64,000 bases of DNA from Colletotrichum lupini (GCF_023278565.1 NC_064675.1:62001-126000), one strand, 5' to 3'; shown: positions 17,956-28,851, counted from the stretch's first letter. Notes: generated by a model not told the origin, from the sequence alone. Translations and numbers: made by a program.

Positions 17956-18538
17956 ATGGCTTCTCTACCTGACGTCAAGAGTCTCAACTCCCTCCCCATG
18001 GAGCAGCAGGCCAAGGTCCTAGATGCGCTCTTCGAGCCGAGCCCCGCGATTCACGCCTGTCTTCTGCCCTCTATTTCCACAACATCTTTCCAGTCTTACG
18101 ACGAGTTCATCAATCAAGCTCAAAAGATCTTCGAGGCTCTTACGGCGGACCCTACACAAAAGGCGCAGCTACACTCAATCATCGGTTCACACCCGCGTCT
18201 CGGGGCCAAGAAGGTTGAGAGTGCTCAGTCCGCCGCAGAGCAAGCCCAGCTTCAGAGTGGAGACGCCACAGAGCTGGCTGCGCTGAACGCCGAGTACGAG
18301 GAAAAGTTTCCAGGCCTACGTTACGTGGTGTTCGTCAACGGTCGAGGTCGGCCGGAAATCATGGAAAACATGCGTGCTCGTATCTCGCGTGGTGACTTGG
18401 CTCTCGAGGAAATCGCCGCCATCCAGGCAAGTTGCATCCTTGAACTTGGATCCTCGAGACATTCTTCTAACGAGATAGTAGGCAATGTGTGATATTGCCA
18501 AAGATCGTGCAGCGAGGCTGCTGGCCGCTTCAGGATGA
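17956..18538 (+). CDS. OHCU decarboxylase (uric acid degradation)
   Basis: Two exons, 17956-18426 and 18482-18538, give 175 residues. The intron (18427-18481, 55 nt) uses a GC donor, AG|GCAAGT, and a TAG acceptor. Splicing restores the conserved C-terminal helix 'IAAIQAMCDIAKDRAARLL'. The protein fits the OHCU decarboxylase family (PF09349): 'LPMEQQAKVLDALFEPSP' at the N-terminus, the catalytic histidine motif 'SHPRLG' (His79), 'LNAEYEEKFPGLRYVVFVNGR', and the 'RI..GD...EE' end. It converts 2-oxo-4-hydroxy-4-carboxy-5-ureidoimidazoline to S-allantoin, the last step after urate oxidase and HIU hydrolase. There is no N-terminal peroxisomal signal, and the C-terminus 'AASG' is not PTS1. The promoter carries clustered GATA sites. 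Convergent with the amine oxidase gene. Confidence 0.93.
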
Positions 18539-18691
18539 ACGGCATAGAGCGTCCTCGAAGACATTTGTCGGGTTCAATCGTCTGATTCATTTCCTAGAAA
18601 AGAATTCCCAGCCCCCGTCTAAGCCTATAGCACATCCCAAATCTAAGGTAGCTTGCCTATGAGAAACTGTCCGACGCCTTCCTCGGTCCAA

Positions 18692-20304
18692 TCACAACTT
18701 GGCGTTCTCGTCCAGCAGTCTCAAAAGTCTGCCAACACGCTCTGCCTCACGGTAGCCGCTGACGACTGCACCAGCCACGCTTCCACGGTTTTCCATCTCT
18801 GTGTGCTCACCGGCAAATCCGAGTCTTCCATCCCATACGGGCCTGCTTAGCTCCTTGAAGTCAAGTGGGCTTCGCTCCCCATTTTCTGAAATAATTGACG
18901 GCGTGGTCGTGGCACCGCGGGAGAACTCGTCTGTCAACCAGTTGGTCAAATTGGTCTCGATCGGCTCCGCAGGCTCAGATGATGGCTTGAAGCGAGAGAC
19001 AAGGAACTTGTGGTAGGCAGTCGCAACTTCCTTCTGATCGAAGCGGAGCAATGCGGTAGCAGGAGTTTCGGAAAGGTACGTCAGCAAAGTCGGACTAGGG
19101 CCAGGGAGAGACGGCCCAGCGAAGTTGGCGCAGACCAGAGTCGACGCCTCGAAGATTTCGGCGGGGGTAGAGCTTTCGGTCACGGGCTTCGTAGATGTGG
19201 GCAAGAAAGTGTAGGATCCTGCTTTGTCGGCCTCGGGCCACCAAGCTGTCTGGTACTGGAGCAGCAACTTCTCCAGGACACCGACGTGGGTGCCCTTGAT
19301 TACCTCCTGTAGGCGCGGCGGCAGCGCAGGGTTGAAGGTGCTTTCAGGTAGAGTCTTGAGGGTACCGAGCGGGATGGTAGAAATGGCCGTCTTTGCCGTG
19401 AATTTGTTGCCCTTGGCGTCGACAATTATAACTCCGTCTTGACTTTGCGAGATTTCAGTAATAATTGTGCTCAGCTTCACCTCAGTGCCGTTGGCCTTGG
19501 CGTCATCAAGGACCTTTTTGACCAAGGCCTCATAGCCTCCCTCAGGGGCGGCATCAGAACCTCCAAATGAGGTGGTAGTCTCCCATCCAGCCCACTTCAG
19601 AGAAGCTTTTTCGAGCTTGAGTCCCAGGGGAATCTCGAGGGAGCGGGCAAGGCCGGCTGCCAGATCCTTCTGAGATGAACCTGATGCGGGCTGCGTCGCT
19701 ACCTGCGTCGGGTCAGCAGGGCTGGTTTGGTTGACGTCTGAGGAAGGATCAGGGGATGCAGAAGCTGAGAAAAGAGCCGAGTTATCAGCCAGAAGGGCGG
19801 ATGCGAGCGATGTAGATGGAGAGGGCGCTGGGTGCGGGAGCTTCAATGATGCCTGAGCAGCACCAAGGGACGCCCGCAGGTTGTCGGCGTTGGAACTTGA
19901 GAGACGGCCTGTTCTTTATCAATACAGAATATCGCGGTATGGGCCAGAGTCTCACGCACCAGTTGGGCCGTAGATCACACCCTCAGCAGCCTTGGGTAAG
20001 TGAGCGGCCTACTCCATCTCATTAGCTTCTGATCTCTATTACTCAATCGCGTCCATGTCAAACTCACAACGCCAAAGTCTTGGGCGATATATCTCGCGGG
20101 GTTTCCTTCTTTGTAGCCGTGAATCCAGCTGCATCCAACATCAATCTTGGCATCTCCCTTCACCCACGTACTCGCACGTCCTCCAGTTCTGTCTCTAGCC
20201 TCAAGTACCAACACTTTGCGACCCTTGCTAGCAAGCTCCCGGGCGGCAACGGCGCCGGACCAGCCGGCTCCGATCACAATTGTGTCCAAAAGTTGATTGC
20301 TCAT
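18692..20304 (-). CDS. FAD-dependent amine oxidase (polyamine oxidase-like)
   Basis: Exons 20068-20304, 19960-19990 and 18692-19908 (introns of 77 and 51 nt) encode 494 residues. The N-terminus shows the FAD Rossmann motif GAGWSG at 12-17 and 'VLVLEARDRTGGRAST' with the ribose-binding Glu. 'VGCSWIHGYKEGNPARYIA' is typical of the flavin monoamine oxidase group. The tiny 31-nt second exon yields 'AAEGVIYGPTG'. A long Ser/Pro segment follows, then the substrate domain 'LSTIITEISQSQDGVIIVD', 'STIPLGTLKTL', and the C-terminal FAD motif 'GFAGEHTEMENRGSVAGAV'. It should oxidise an amine (polyamine class most likely) to aldehyde plus H2O2. The C-terminus 'ENAKL' resembles a weak peroxisomal signal (AKL). 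An upstream in-frame ATG at 20328 is possible. Confidence 0.92.
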
Positions 20305-21141
20305 TGCTACAATTCTGCGTTTGAACATGTGTCTGAATCCTGAATGTTGAACAAAATGTTGGGCAATGGGCCTGACAATGTCGTGCTTCAGCTTCCCGGG
20401 TTAAATCACCCCGCCCCAGTGTCCCCGCCATCGTCCCCAGGCCCAACGTCACGGCGGGGCCCGGGAAGATGTCCGACCGGGCCGACCATCGGAACTGGTG
20501 GGGGTTCCTTCTGCGTCGATTCCGTTGTAACACCGAGAATTGTTCTCATTCTCTGTAGCACCCCGCTATCAATACAAAATCCCTCGATACGAAGAACCCT
20601 CGACACGAATCACATCTTTCAGCCTGATTCCAATGTGACTTCTTCTTACTCTCCGGACTTTCGGACATCGGAATTCCAGGCGGAATCATGGACGGAATCG
20701 AAGGCAAGTTGAGGCATAGGCCTCCGGCAGGCAAGTATTGCCTTTGAGTGAGTCTTTTATTTCTCTTCTTATTCACTTTCATCTATATGAAGGCTGAGTC
20801 TGTAACTCAACGCCTGCTTTATGGCGCCGTATCCAATAGCGCATGATGGCCAATCCTCTCTTTTCCTGCCAGGCCAACAATGACAGTGAGTGACCTGCTT
20901 ACGGCGCTCATCTCATATGTCCTTAGACAGAGCCAACTGGCCATCCCGTGACCTCAAACTTGGTCGAAAATATGCTCCTCGAATGTCGCCTACGCATTGA
21001 TAGGCCAAATCTGATTCATGCTGCTTTTTTTCTTTCTTTTCCAACCCAGCCCACCCATTCCGGCGCTACTAGCCGCTTTACTTTTGTCTTGGATTCGAAA
21101 TTCAACCAAATTGGTTCTCCTTTACCCGTCATCCAACGGCA
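20305..21141. other. Intergenic, 0.8 kb
   Basis: Promoter of the amine oxidase (left) and 3' UTR of the next minus-strand gene (right). No gene seen; frames here are short and without domains. Confidence 0.5.
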
Positions 21142-22359
21142 CTACCTGCCGCCGACCCAAGAAATGCCATCCAGCTCATCGAGATACTCTTCGTAGGAGC
21201 TGCCATCGTCGTCAGTCTCACCAGCCTGTGCAGATCCTCCGAAGATGGCACCAAAGTCAGAGTACACATCTTCCAAATCGTCGTCGTCGGCCCACGCGTA
21301 GGAACACTCGTGTGTTGATATGGGAAACGCCAGCAGTCCGTCATCCTCCATTTCGTCCAGCATCGTGCTTGAAGGAGCTAGAACTGGTGACCGGGTTGGG
21401 TTTAACCTCGGCGATACAGGTTGTATCCGAGTTGATTGAGGCGTCCATGGAGGCGATGGCTTTCTTTGCGCCTGGGCGGACAGGGCATTCGTTGGATGAG
21501 GAGTGCTTGGAGAGATTCCGGGTCGCATCAGAACAACCCTTGCTGGCAGTGGCTGCTGTCGGTGTTCTAGGTGTGCTGGCGATTGTGCAACAAACCTAGC
21601 TCCTGTGGCTAGTTGCTGGCCGTGGTGAAGTACAGCCGCATTGGCAGCTGTCACGGCGATACCGATATCACCGCGCTGTGTCGCCTCATTTCGGACACGT
21701 AGCCGAATCCTATTGAGTACTGCCGCTCTCAACATGATGGAGCTCTCTCGAAGTAGGCCCTGTTTGCCGACCTCGGGCGAGGTGGCTACAGCAGCCAGCT
21801 TCACGAAACGCTTGTCGCCCAAGGGACCGGCTTCACGGTTGATGATATGTGTCGCGGGTAATGAGTAGGGCTGAGAAAGTCGACTTGTTATGAGATGAAG
21901 CCTCAAGCGTCGCTTTTTACAACTCAGCCCGGCTGTGTATGGGCCGTCAACATCGGACTCGGCTCTAGCACGCTTTACTCTGTTGAAAGATGAGGGCTGG
22001 CTCGAGAAGACGAAGTTGGCCTTCTCCTGGCTGGGAGGGAAGACGAAAGGTGGTACTGTCGGCGGATTTGTGGGTGAAGAGGTGATTGAGTTCGTCTGGG
22101 TAGTTTCAGCGGATGTTGTTGCGAATATCTTTGATCCATGCTCTGGGCCATGGGCACTGGTGGTAACCAAGGTGGTTCTGAGGATTGAAGCTGAAGGGCA
22201 GTTGGACTCATGCTTGGCACATCGTCTCAAAGCCTGTGGCGAGAAGAGATGGGGGTCGATGTTGATACCGCCATCGTCTTCGCAAGCTGAAGTTCCGAGG
22301 CGCCATGTCTTGAAGGGTTCCAACGCATTGCGGTTCAACGAACCGACTTCAACCACCAT
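21142..22359 (-). CDS. Conserved fungal protein of unknown function
   Basis: Single-exon frame of 405 residues. No catalytic domain is recognised. The best-ordered part lies near residues 130-215: 'KRARAESD', a basic patch 'CKKRRLRLHLITSRLSQPYS', then 'PATHIINREAG' and helical sequence. The flanks are Ser/Pro/Thr-rich and look disordered, with an acidic C-terminal region ('DDDDLEDVYSDFGAIF' and 'EEYLDELDGISW'). The basic core plus acidic tail suggests a nuclear protein, but this is inference. No signal peptide or membrane helix. The start is the first in-frame ATG, and the sequence runs uninterrupted to the stop. A 4-kb gene-poor region lies upstream. Confidence 0.82.
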   Translation of the reverse strand: MVVEVGSLNRNALEPFKTWRLGTSACEDDGGINIDPHLFSPQALRRCAKHESNCPSASILRTTLVTTSAHGPEHGSKIFATTSAETTQTNSITSSPTNPPTVPPFVFPPSQEKANFVFSSQPSSFNRVKRARAESDVDGPYTAGLSCKKRRLRLHLITSRLSQPYSLPATHIINREAGPLGDKRFVKLAAVATSPEVGKQGLLRESSIMLRAAVLNRIRLRVRNEATQRGDIGIAVTAANAAVLHHGQQLATGARFVAQSPAHLEHRQQPLPARVVLMRPGISPSTPHPTNALSAQAQRKPSPPWTPQSTRIQPVSPRLNPTRSPVLAPSSTMLDEMEDDGLLAFPISTHECSYAWADDDDLEDVYSDFGAIFGGSAQAGETDDDGSSYEEYLDELDGISWVGGR

Positions 22360-23168
22360 CGTTATCTTGTTGTCTCTGCTGATGCCTCTCGTTCAGATGG
22401 AAGGAGACGACCACTCGCTTCTTCCGGGTGACTGAGTCGCGTTGGTAGAAAACAATGCTCGGAGAGCCTGTTCATATCCCACGGCCACTCCCACGCCCGA
22501 TCTAACTACCGTCCGCTACCAACATGGGGGCCGGGTGACGTGACCCTACAGAGAATCAACAAAGTCCGTCGAAAGGTTAAAGCGGCATAAGAAAAGAAGA
22601 TGATGCTGGAGTGGAGCAGCCAAGGTAGATGACGAGAAAAGGGCCCTTACGCTAAGTGCGAGCGACCTTCCTAGCAGGATGCGTGACAGAGAGTGGGGAG
22701 AGCGGGAAAGGCGAAAAGGCTGATGCCGTCCGCAGCTGCAAGACAAGCACGAGACCCCGTCTTCTATTTATTGCTCTGCTCCGTACGTACTCCATACACG
22801 TTGCCCGTCAGACGGGTCCTCAGGCGAGTGCATAGAAAGCGGGGAGAGAGGCACAGCGTGAGAAGGGAGATCAGCACAAACCGACGGGGCGGAACCGCCC
22901 ATTCGAACTTTGAACGTGACCAGCTGGTGTTCCACCCCCCTTCTCCTCTCTTTTCGAGAGCCCGGGAACCGTGCTACCCATTGACAGGACGGGCTAAGAA
23001 AAACAAAAAGTCGTGGTTTGACTGATGTGTGGGCGTGTGAGGGAGAGTCGACAGGGGTCGCGGAGGTAGGAATGGGCAGAGACCTGGGGAAAGCTGGCAA
23101 GGGGCGAATGAGAGGGTCGGGATGCGCCGGTCACCCCCGGTCCTGCACCAACCCCGGTCTGGGGTCGA

Positions 23169-23188
23169 GGGGGGGGGGGGGGGGGGGG
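23169..23188 (+). repeat. Poly-G run (20 nt)
   Basis: Uninterrupted G tract in the gene-poor gap; its length is unreliable in most sequencing. Confidence 0.9.
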
Positions 23189-24757
23189 CGGAGATGCGAG
23201 TGACATGGGCGGGAAATTTGGGGCGTTTTCAGCCTTCAGGCAAATGGACGGACATGCGTTGGGTACGGAGTAAGAGTAGTTGTGTATGTTTGAGTAAAGT
23301 AAGCATGCTATGCAGCGTGGTATACAGGAGCAAAAAGAAGTCGGACTATGTGGAGATGTGCTTGTGGTTCTTCCGTGGCTTTATTGCATTCGTGTTTGAA
23401 GCGCGTCAAGGTTTATCACAACCAGGGTACTCTGGACACTAAGAAGACTATGTTCAACTATTAAGAATGGATCAGGAATCGAGCTACTATTTTACGCACT
23501 TGCTGTGCGTTGGAAAAAACAATCCCGACCTGGAGTTAGAGGCCAAGCCCGGACGGATAGATGCTACGGTACGGACAAACAGGGAGGCAGAGACATATTT
23601 CCTGCACCCCGGACCGGGTGGTCATGTCCGGCCCAGAGGCGATGTGGCAAGCTGCATAAGAGAACACCTAGACCACTTTCTTGACCGACTGGCTTGCTGA
23701 CCTCTTCTCCGTTTGCCTATTGAATGGACGCTCGGAAGCTGGGCAAAGGCACGCGTCAACAGTGGAAGCTGGGAGTCGTGGGAGGATCTCACCGAAGATT
23801 CAAGACAAGATACAGGCTATGTTTCTGCAGACACATCCATAATCCAGCCAGGTACTTAGTTTCTACAGTCTGGATGCTTACCACCAAATCGTTCGCCACT
23901 CGGCAGGTTTTGGCCTTGTTTCTCACATTCCAGTGCTTCTGAGTGATTACTATCCGAATTTGTTTAGTTCAATATCTCCGATGTTGCAAGCAAGTGCAAT
24001 TCCTGAATTTCCGGTCAAGTTTCATGGACCTGGCACCAAGAGCCCAACGTTTCTTTTTCTCGCGCAAGTGGCTTGGGTCACCCGCTCTGCTGGATTTTCG
24101 CCGCCCCTTTTGACCACGCTTGCGCTTGCGATATCGCAGCATTCAAGGTGATTGTTAGCTCGAGGGCCTCATTCTTCACTTGTGCCGCTGTCGAATTGAG
24201 CCCACACCCTTCATGTTGCCAGATCCGTCATAGGTCGTCAGGTCCTTTTTGCGAGAGTTAAGTCTCCAGTGATAGGTCTACAATACCCGAGCTGGATGTG
24301 ATGACTACCTTAGCATGTCAGGAAAGGATACCTTGAGACAGATGATCTGCTCCTTTGCCTCCCCGTCAAAAACATCAGTCTCCTTGCTCGCCTCCCTGTA
24401 GTTTCTCGAGTACCGAGAGCCTCGAACGGTCAAAGCGACACGGGATGCAACACCACAAAAGGAGCAGCCAAGCACAATACCGATGTGACGCCAGCAAACT
24501 CCCATTTGTTACCACACTTTGCGGGGAAACCAGCCTCGTCCAACCATGCCCCGGGTTTTGGCTCTCCTATCGTGTACGTGCGTTCACCGTTTACGCCTGT
24601 TGTCAATCACCACGGGGTGCATAATGCAGCGCTCGCCGCTGCGTATCCAACGAGAATTGTTCCGAGGCCGCTCATCGGCTGCCAGCACAGCTGAGAGGGG
24701 GGCGAGGCGAGACTTCGAATGCAGGATGCCCGGAATGGCTTCGTACGGTAATGCGTA

Positions 24758-24771
24758 CCCCCCCCCCCCCC
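24758..24771 (+). repeat. Poly-C run (14 nt)
   Basis: Uninterrupted C tract in intergenic DNA. Confidence 0.9.
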
Positions 24772-24875
24772 TTCCCTAAGCCTGCTCACCCGCGGATGGC
24801 TGCTTGTCGCTTGCTTGCAAAGCTGGTGGTATTGAGCCGCTAAGTTTGAAGTGGGAGGGTCACGCGTGGCCCAGA

Positions 24876-24893
24876 ATATATATATATATATAT
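24876..24893. repeat. AT dinucleotide microsatellite
   Basis: Nine AT units in the gene-poor gap. Confidence 0.9.
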
Positions 24894-25924
24894 TTTTCGC
24901 TGAGAGTGATTGTGAGCTAAAGGTTCTTGGGTTGAGGGAGTATTTGTTAGCCAATGGGCTTCGTGACGAATGAACATTCAAGGCTTGGTGAGAGCAACAA
25001 AACTAGTCGTGCTAGGCGCCTGTTAGTTGCGGCAAAGACATCAGAGAGGTGCCAGGGTATACCCCATCTCGGGTTACCCATCTTGGGAACAGAACTAATG
25101 CTATGGGTGTCAGCAAGAGGCAACTTGACTCCGAGTAAGTTAAATAGTTGTGGATGGATGGTTTCCGAACCAATGCTTCTTTACTAGGTACTCTTTTCGT
25201 GATCGATCTTCTTAGATTAATTCTCTCTGCGCTGCTGGCTTGCCTTTACAACACTCCAATATTTCCATGACTTTGACTTGCTAGGAAAAATTAACTCATC
25301 GCTTAGGGCTTGAAAGGATGGAACGCCCGCAAGCTGCGACATGTTGCATGACAATCCCAGTTTTTTCGAGTCAGCGATGCCCAAGATGGACTCAGTCCCT
25401 TATTCAACTACCCTTCAGGGCCAAGCGGCCACAATTCCCATCACCTGTCAAAATTTTCCGCTTTCGCAGGGGATACTGGGGCCAAAGCGGCGCCACACTG
25501 CATGTGTAAGGTGACAGACAGGCAACCCGACTAGAAATCAGCTGAAGTTCGTTCTCGGTCAGTTGAGAAGACGGGTCGCCGACGGCCCCAAGGGTCAACA
25601 TGTCAGCAGAAGTTCGGGCAAACAGGTGGGACATGTCCATTCTCCTGCAGGGTCTGAGAGGAGGGTACCAGCGGCTTTGACCTCCAGAGGCCATGGTATG
25701 TGAGGTATGGTAGTATGGTAGTAGCAGGGCCCATTTTCAGTCAGCTGTGTGCAGCGCTGGGTGGGACAGCGTCTTGTCCCAGTCACACCTAAGGTACTTG
25801 TACGCAGTAAGCATTCAAGGTCGTCTTACATCAGCCACATGTTGTGGATTTCGCCCGCCGCTTGTACGCCGTTGTGACCGGCCCAAAATCACCGGCACCC
25901 GTCGTTTTCATGTTGTATTCAAGG

Positions 25925-26174
25925 CCGAGGAATTATGGGTATCCCCCGGAGACCAAAGCCGGCATCCCCACAAAGTGCCGCGGCGATCCTTGGAATGGAG
26001 CGGTGGACTCGGCGCAAGAGACTAGCCGAACCCCCTAAGAATCATCTGGGGGATTCCCCTCACATGGGGTGCCTCGGCTCCGCACCGAGACTCTGGCGTG
26101 CTGAAGTTCTGGAGAAGGAAGAAGGGCAGCTCCGCACGGCCACGGTCCCCGCCATAGAGCTCCTCGTCCCGAGG
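25925..26174. promoter_or_regulatory. Three CCGAGG/CCTCGG motifs before the thioesterase gene
   Basis: CCGAGG at 25925-25930, CCTCGG at 26072-26077 and CCGAGG at 26169-26174, between 247 and 496 bp before the ATG at 26421. This hexamer is the site of the FarA/FarB (CTF1) fatty-acid regulators of ascomycetes. It fits an acyl-CoA thioesterase promoter. Confidence 0.5.
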
Positions 26175-26420
26175 TACAATCTCGTCCAGGTCTCAGAGCG
26201 TTGTTGGGGAAAGCTAAGCTGAACTCCCGAAGCTGAACTTCAAACCAGTCATTCCCTTCTCCGAGCTCCAAAGTTTCGTCATTTTTTTTGGCAGGCAGAA
26301 TTTATTTCAGAAACCGTTCAAGCATCGCTCGTCGCGTCGTATTCCGTGATTTCGCCAATCCACCCAGATCGACGTTACTCGTTCCCTTGTTGTCTTCGTT
26401 CGGCAGCCCCACCACTTGCT

Positions 26421-27584
26421 ATGTCCAAAGTCTTGTTCGACGATGTCATGGCACTGGCCCTGCTGCCAACTACATCGAACCATACGACAACGACAGGTAG
26501 CATCGTCAAGCGTTACATGAGTCTCTACCCAGCTTGGGTACCAGGGTCAGAACTTGTCGGCGGCAAAGGCCGCGGGTCCAAGGCAGATCCTCGAGCTGCA
26601 TACGGAGGGCATGTTTACTGTCAGGCGCCGCTAGCTGCAAGCCGCGCCGTGAAAGAAGAGGAACCTGAAGGATCCGGAACGCAGTCCGGGGGTTTTGGGC
26701 TTCACGTGAGACTGGAATCTGCTGCCTTGAGTGGAAGATGGAACCGTCGCTGACATTGTAGCAAGGCCATACAAGGAGTCTTCTCGGCTGCCGCCAAGTC
26801 AGACAGGCCATTCATATATGAGGTCACTGTTCTATCGACTAGCAGGACATTCTGCTCCCGCCTGGTGACTGTGCGCCAACCAAAAGAGACGAGCAAACGC
26901 GGCCACTATGAAGACAACTTCTTATTGGAGGATGCCGAAGGGCTTTTGGGTGATATCTGCTTCAGTTGCATATGCACCTTCAAACGGCCAGAGGAAGCCA
27001 GAATCGTTTCTCAAGAAGAGCCACCGCAGAAACGCTTTGCCGAAATTCTGTCCACCAAGTCACCGCAGGATTGGCCGTTCGCACCGGCGGTCGATGTGGA
27101 AGAAATCAAAGCCATGTTTCCGGATGTTGGCCAGACGACGTTTCCCATCGTTGACATGCACAAAGTCGACTTGACGGCTTACAATGAGGGAAAGCCGGTT
27201 TCGGAGAGGAAGGAGCTTCTCCTATATCGTCTTAAAGGCCCTCTTCCGGCGGACGATCCCAATTCGCATGTGGCTGTCCATGCGTTCGAGTCCGATCGCA
27301 ACGGATTATTGATGATAGGCAACCATGTTGGCCTCGGATGGAGTCTAGGCACCGCAGCCAGCTTAACGTACAAGTTTGTCGTTCATGTCAACGTCGATCA
27401 AGCCGTGATGAAAGACGATGGCTGGTGGATTCAGGAGGCATCATTTCCCCGGACCGGCCAGGGTCGAGGGGCATTGGTCTGTAAGATGTGGAGTCCTGAA
27501 GGCGTACATGTCGCCACCGGATATCAAGACGGCATTCTTCGAGAGCGGAGAACAGATGGGGACAAAATAAGCCAGAAGCTATAA
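26421..27584 (+). CDS. Acyl-CoA thioesterase II (TesB-like, double hotdog)
   Basis: Two exons, 26421-26705 and 26766-27584 (60-nt intron, phase 0), encode 367 residues. The first hotdog carries 'ELVGGKGRGSKADPRAAYGGHVYCQAPLAASRAV'-type sequence (GG.....YGG..), and after the splice 'RPFIYEVTVLSTSRTFCSRLVTVRQ', the strand pattern R-P..Y.V...R.G/TF. The second hotdog ends with 'SFPRTGQGRGALVCKMWSPEG' and 'HVATGYQDGILRE', including the conserved GRG and the catalytic Gln of the QxGxxR motif. It hydrolyses acyl-CoA to free fatty acid and CoA, usually in peroxisomes. The C-terminus 'SQKL' looks like a weakened PTS1 (SKL-like). The start is the ATG just before 'SKVLFDDVMALALLP'; an upstream GTG extension is unlikely. 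Confidence 0.92.
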
Positions 27585-27776
27585 TGAGATGCTACAGCGT
27601 AGACTTATGAAGGGTTCGGTTAGACCAGTGTAAGCTTAAATAGATCTGACATAGATGAACAGAAATGAGATGCAGATTGGAGATGCGTAGCTTCCTGTTC
27701 CCTTTGTTACTTCAGTAGATTTGTTTTTACTAAGTAGAGATCATCTCACCGTAGGCACCTTGTCATCTTCCTTCTT

Positions 27777-28169
27777 AGAGGTCGCTCAAAGGAAGGGTCA
27801 TAATCAGTCGAAGGGTTCCTGCGTGTCTACCTTACAGATCGCTTAGGAGGAAAGATCGCATTTGTATTCATTCATAGATCACTGAAAGGAAAGATCGCAT
27901 GAGTTTTAAGATCGTTCCTACCATCTCCTTTTCAGATCGCTCAGAGGAAGGATCGCACTGCTTTAAGATCGTTCTCACTGTCTCCCAGTCTATAGATCAC
28001 TAAAAAGAAGGATCGCACTGATTTACAAACGTTCCTGCCATCTCCTTCTATAGATCGCTGAACGGAAGGACCGTATTTATACAAGATCGTTCTTGCTGTC
28101 TCTCTCTATAGATCGTTTAACGGAAGGATCGCTCTGGTTTGTAGACGTTCTTGCTATGTCTCCTTTGCC
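27777..28169. repeat. Imperfect tandem repeat array, about 58-bp unit, about 7 copies
   Basis: Units start with agatcgct/agatcact at 27836, 27876, 27934, 27994, 28052 and 28110, preceded by a more divergent copy from 27777. Each has a second core ggatcgcactg and ends in a pyrimidine stretch such as gccatctccttctat. Spacing is 58-60 bp except for one shortened 40-bp unit. It shows no open frame and no transposase, and lies between two genes. Confidence 0.88.
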
Positions 28170-28299
28170 TCCTACCGTTTGAGGGTATGATTCCCTAAGT
28201 TATCCCGTCGTTCCTACCCTCACTACTCGTGACTTCCGTACCGATGTCTCCTCTCATTCGCATCTACGTTCCTTCTCTCACAGCCTCTCCCGGGGCCTT

Positions 28300-28306
28300 T
28301 ATAAAA
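28300..28306 (+). promoter_or_regulatory. TATA box of the coiled-coil gene
   Basis: TATAAAA followed by a CT-rich stretch, then leader and 5'-UTR intron before the ATG at 28852. Confidence 0.6.
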
Positions 28307-28435
28307 CCCACGCTACCTTTCCGCTTCTTCTCCCATTCACCACCAGAATCCTCTAGCCTCGGTGCACCACTCTGATTGATTCTTCCTCAGCACACCGCAT
28401 CAGGTCTTTTCCCTTTAGCACTCCACAACAATCAG

Positions 28436-28466
<31 letters not shown>

Positions 28467-28569
28467 CCCCCCCAACCCCCCCCCCCCCCCTTTTTTTTTT
28501 CCCCCCCCCCCCCCCCCCGGCTTTTCCCCTTTCCCCCCCCCCACAAACCCCCCCCCCCCCCCCCCCTCC
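28436..28569 (+). repeat. Long interrupted poly-C tract in the 5' leader
   Basis: About 134 bp, almost all C, with short T, A and G interruptions, on the sense strand of the coiled-coil gene. The true length is uncertain and some of it may be assembly artefact. Confidence 0.85.
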
Positions 28570-28776
28570 AAGCTAACGACTGGTATTCTCATTGATGACA
28601 TTTCTAAGCATCTTTATGAGCTTAGGTGGTTTGGCATACGTTATTCACCTAGCATCTCATACCGTTTGCACCTAGGTACTTTGAACTCTCCGACACACAG
28701 ATTGGGTTTCCTTTTTGCCACGTCCCGACCATTCTTCATTTGTTTGAAATTACCGTCATTCGCTGAGGTCATTTGG

Positions 28777-28836
28777 GTAAGTAAATTGTTCATGCTAAAA
28801 ATGGCTCGCAACTGCTAACTCGTAATCGGGAGACAG
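28777..28836 (+). other. Predicted 5'-UTR intron of the coiled-coil gene
   Basis: Donor GTAAGT, branch site GCTAAC, acceptor ACAG; 60 nt long and ending 15 bp before the start codon. It contains upstream ATGs that splicing would remove. Confidence 0.7.
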
Positions 28837-28851
28837 GACTCAGAAGCCACG

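Larger units (their letters stand above)
22360..26420. other. Gene-poor gap, 4.1 kb
   Basis: No supported gene. It contains a 20-base G run (23169-23188), a 14-base C run (24758-24771) and an AT microsatellite (24876-24893). All open frames are short and compositionally unlike the real genes. The right end is the thioesterase promoter with CCGAGG/CCTCGG motifs. Confidence 0.6.
27585..28851. other. Intergenic, 1.3 kb, repeat array, TATA box and leader of the coiled-coil gene
   Basis: In order: thioesterase 3' UTR, a 58-bp tandem repeat array (27777-28169), a TATAAAA box (28300-28306), a CT-rich stretch, a long interrupted poly-C tract (28436-28569), and a 60-nt 5'-UTR intron (28777-28836). 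Confidence 0.7.
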
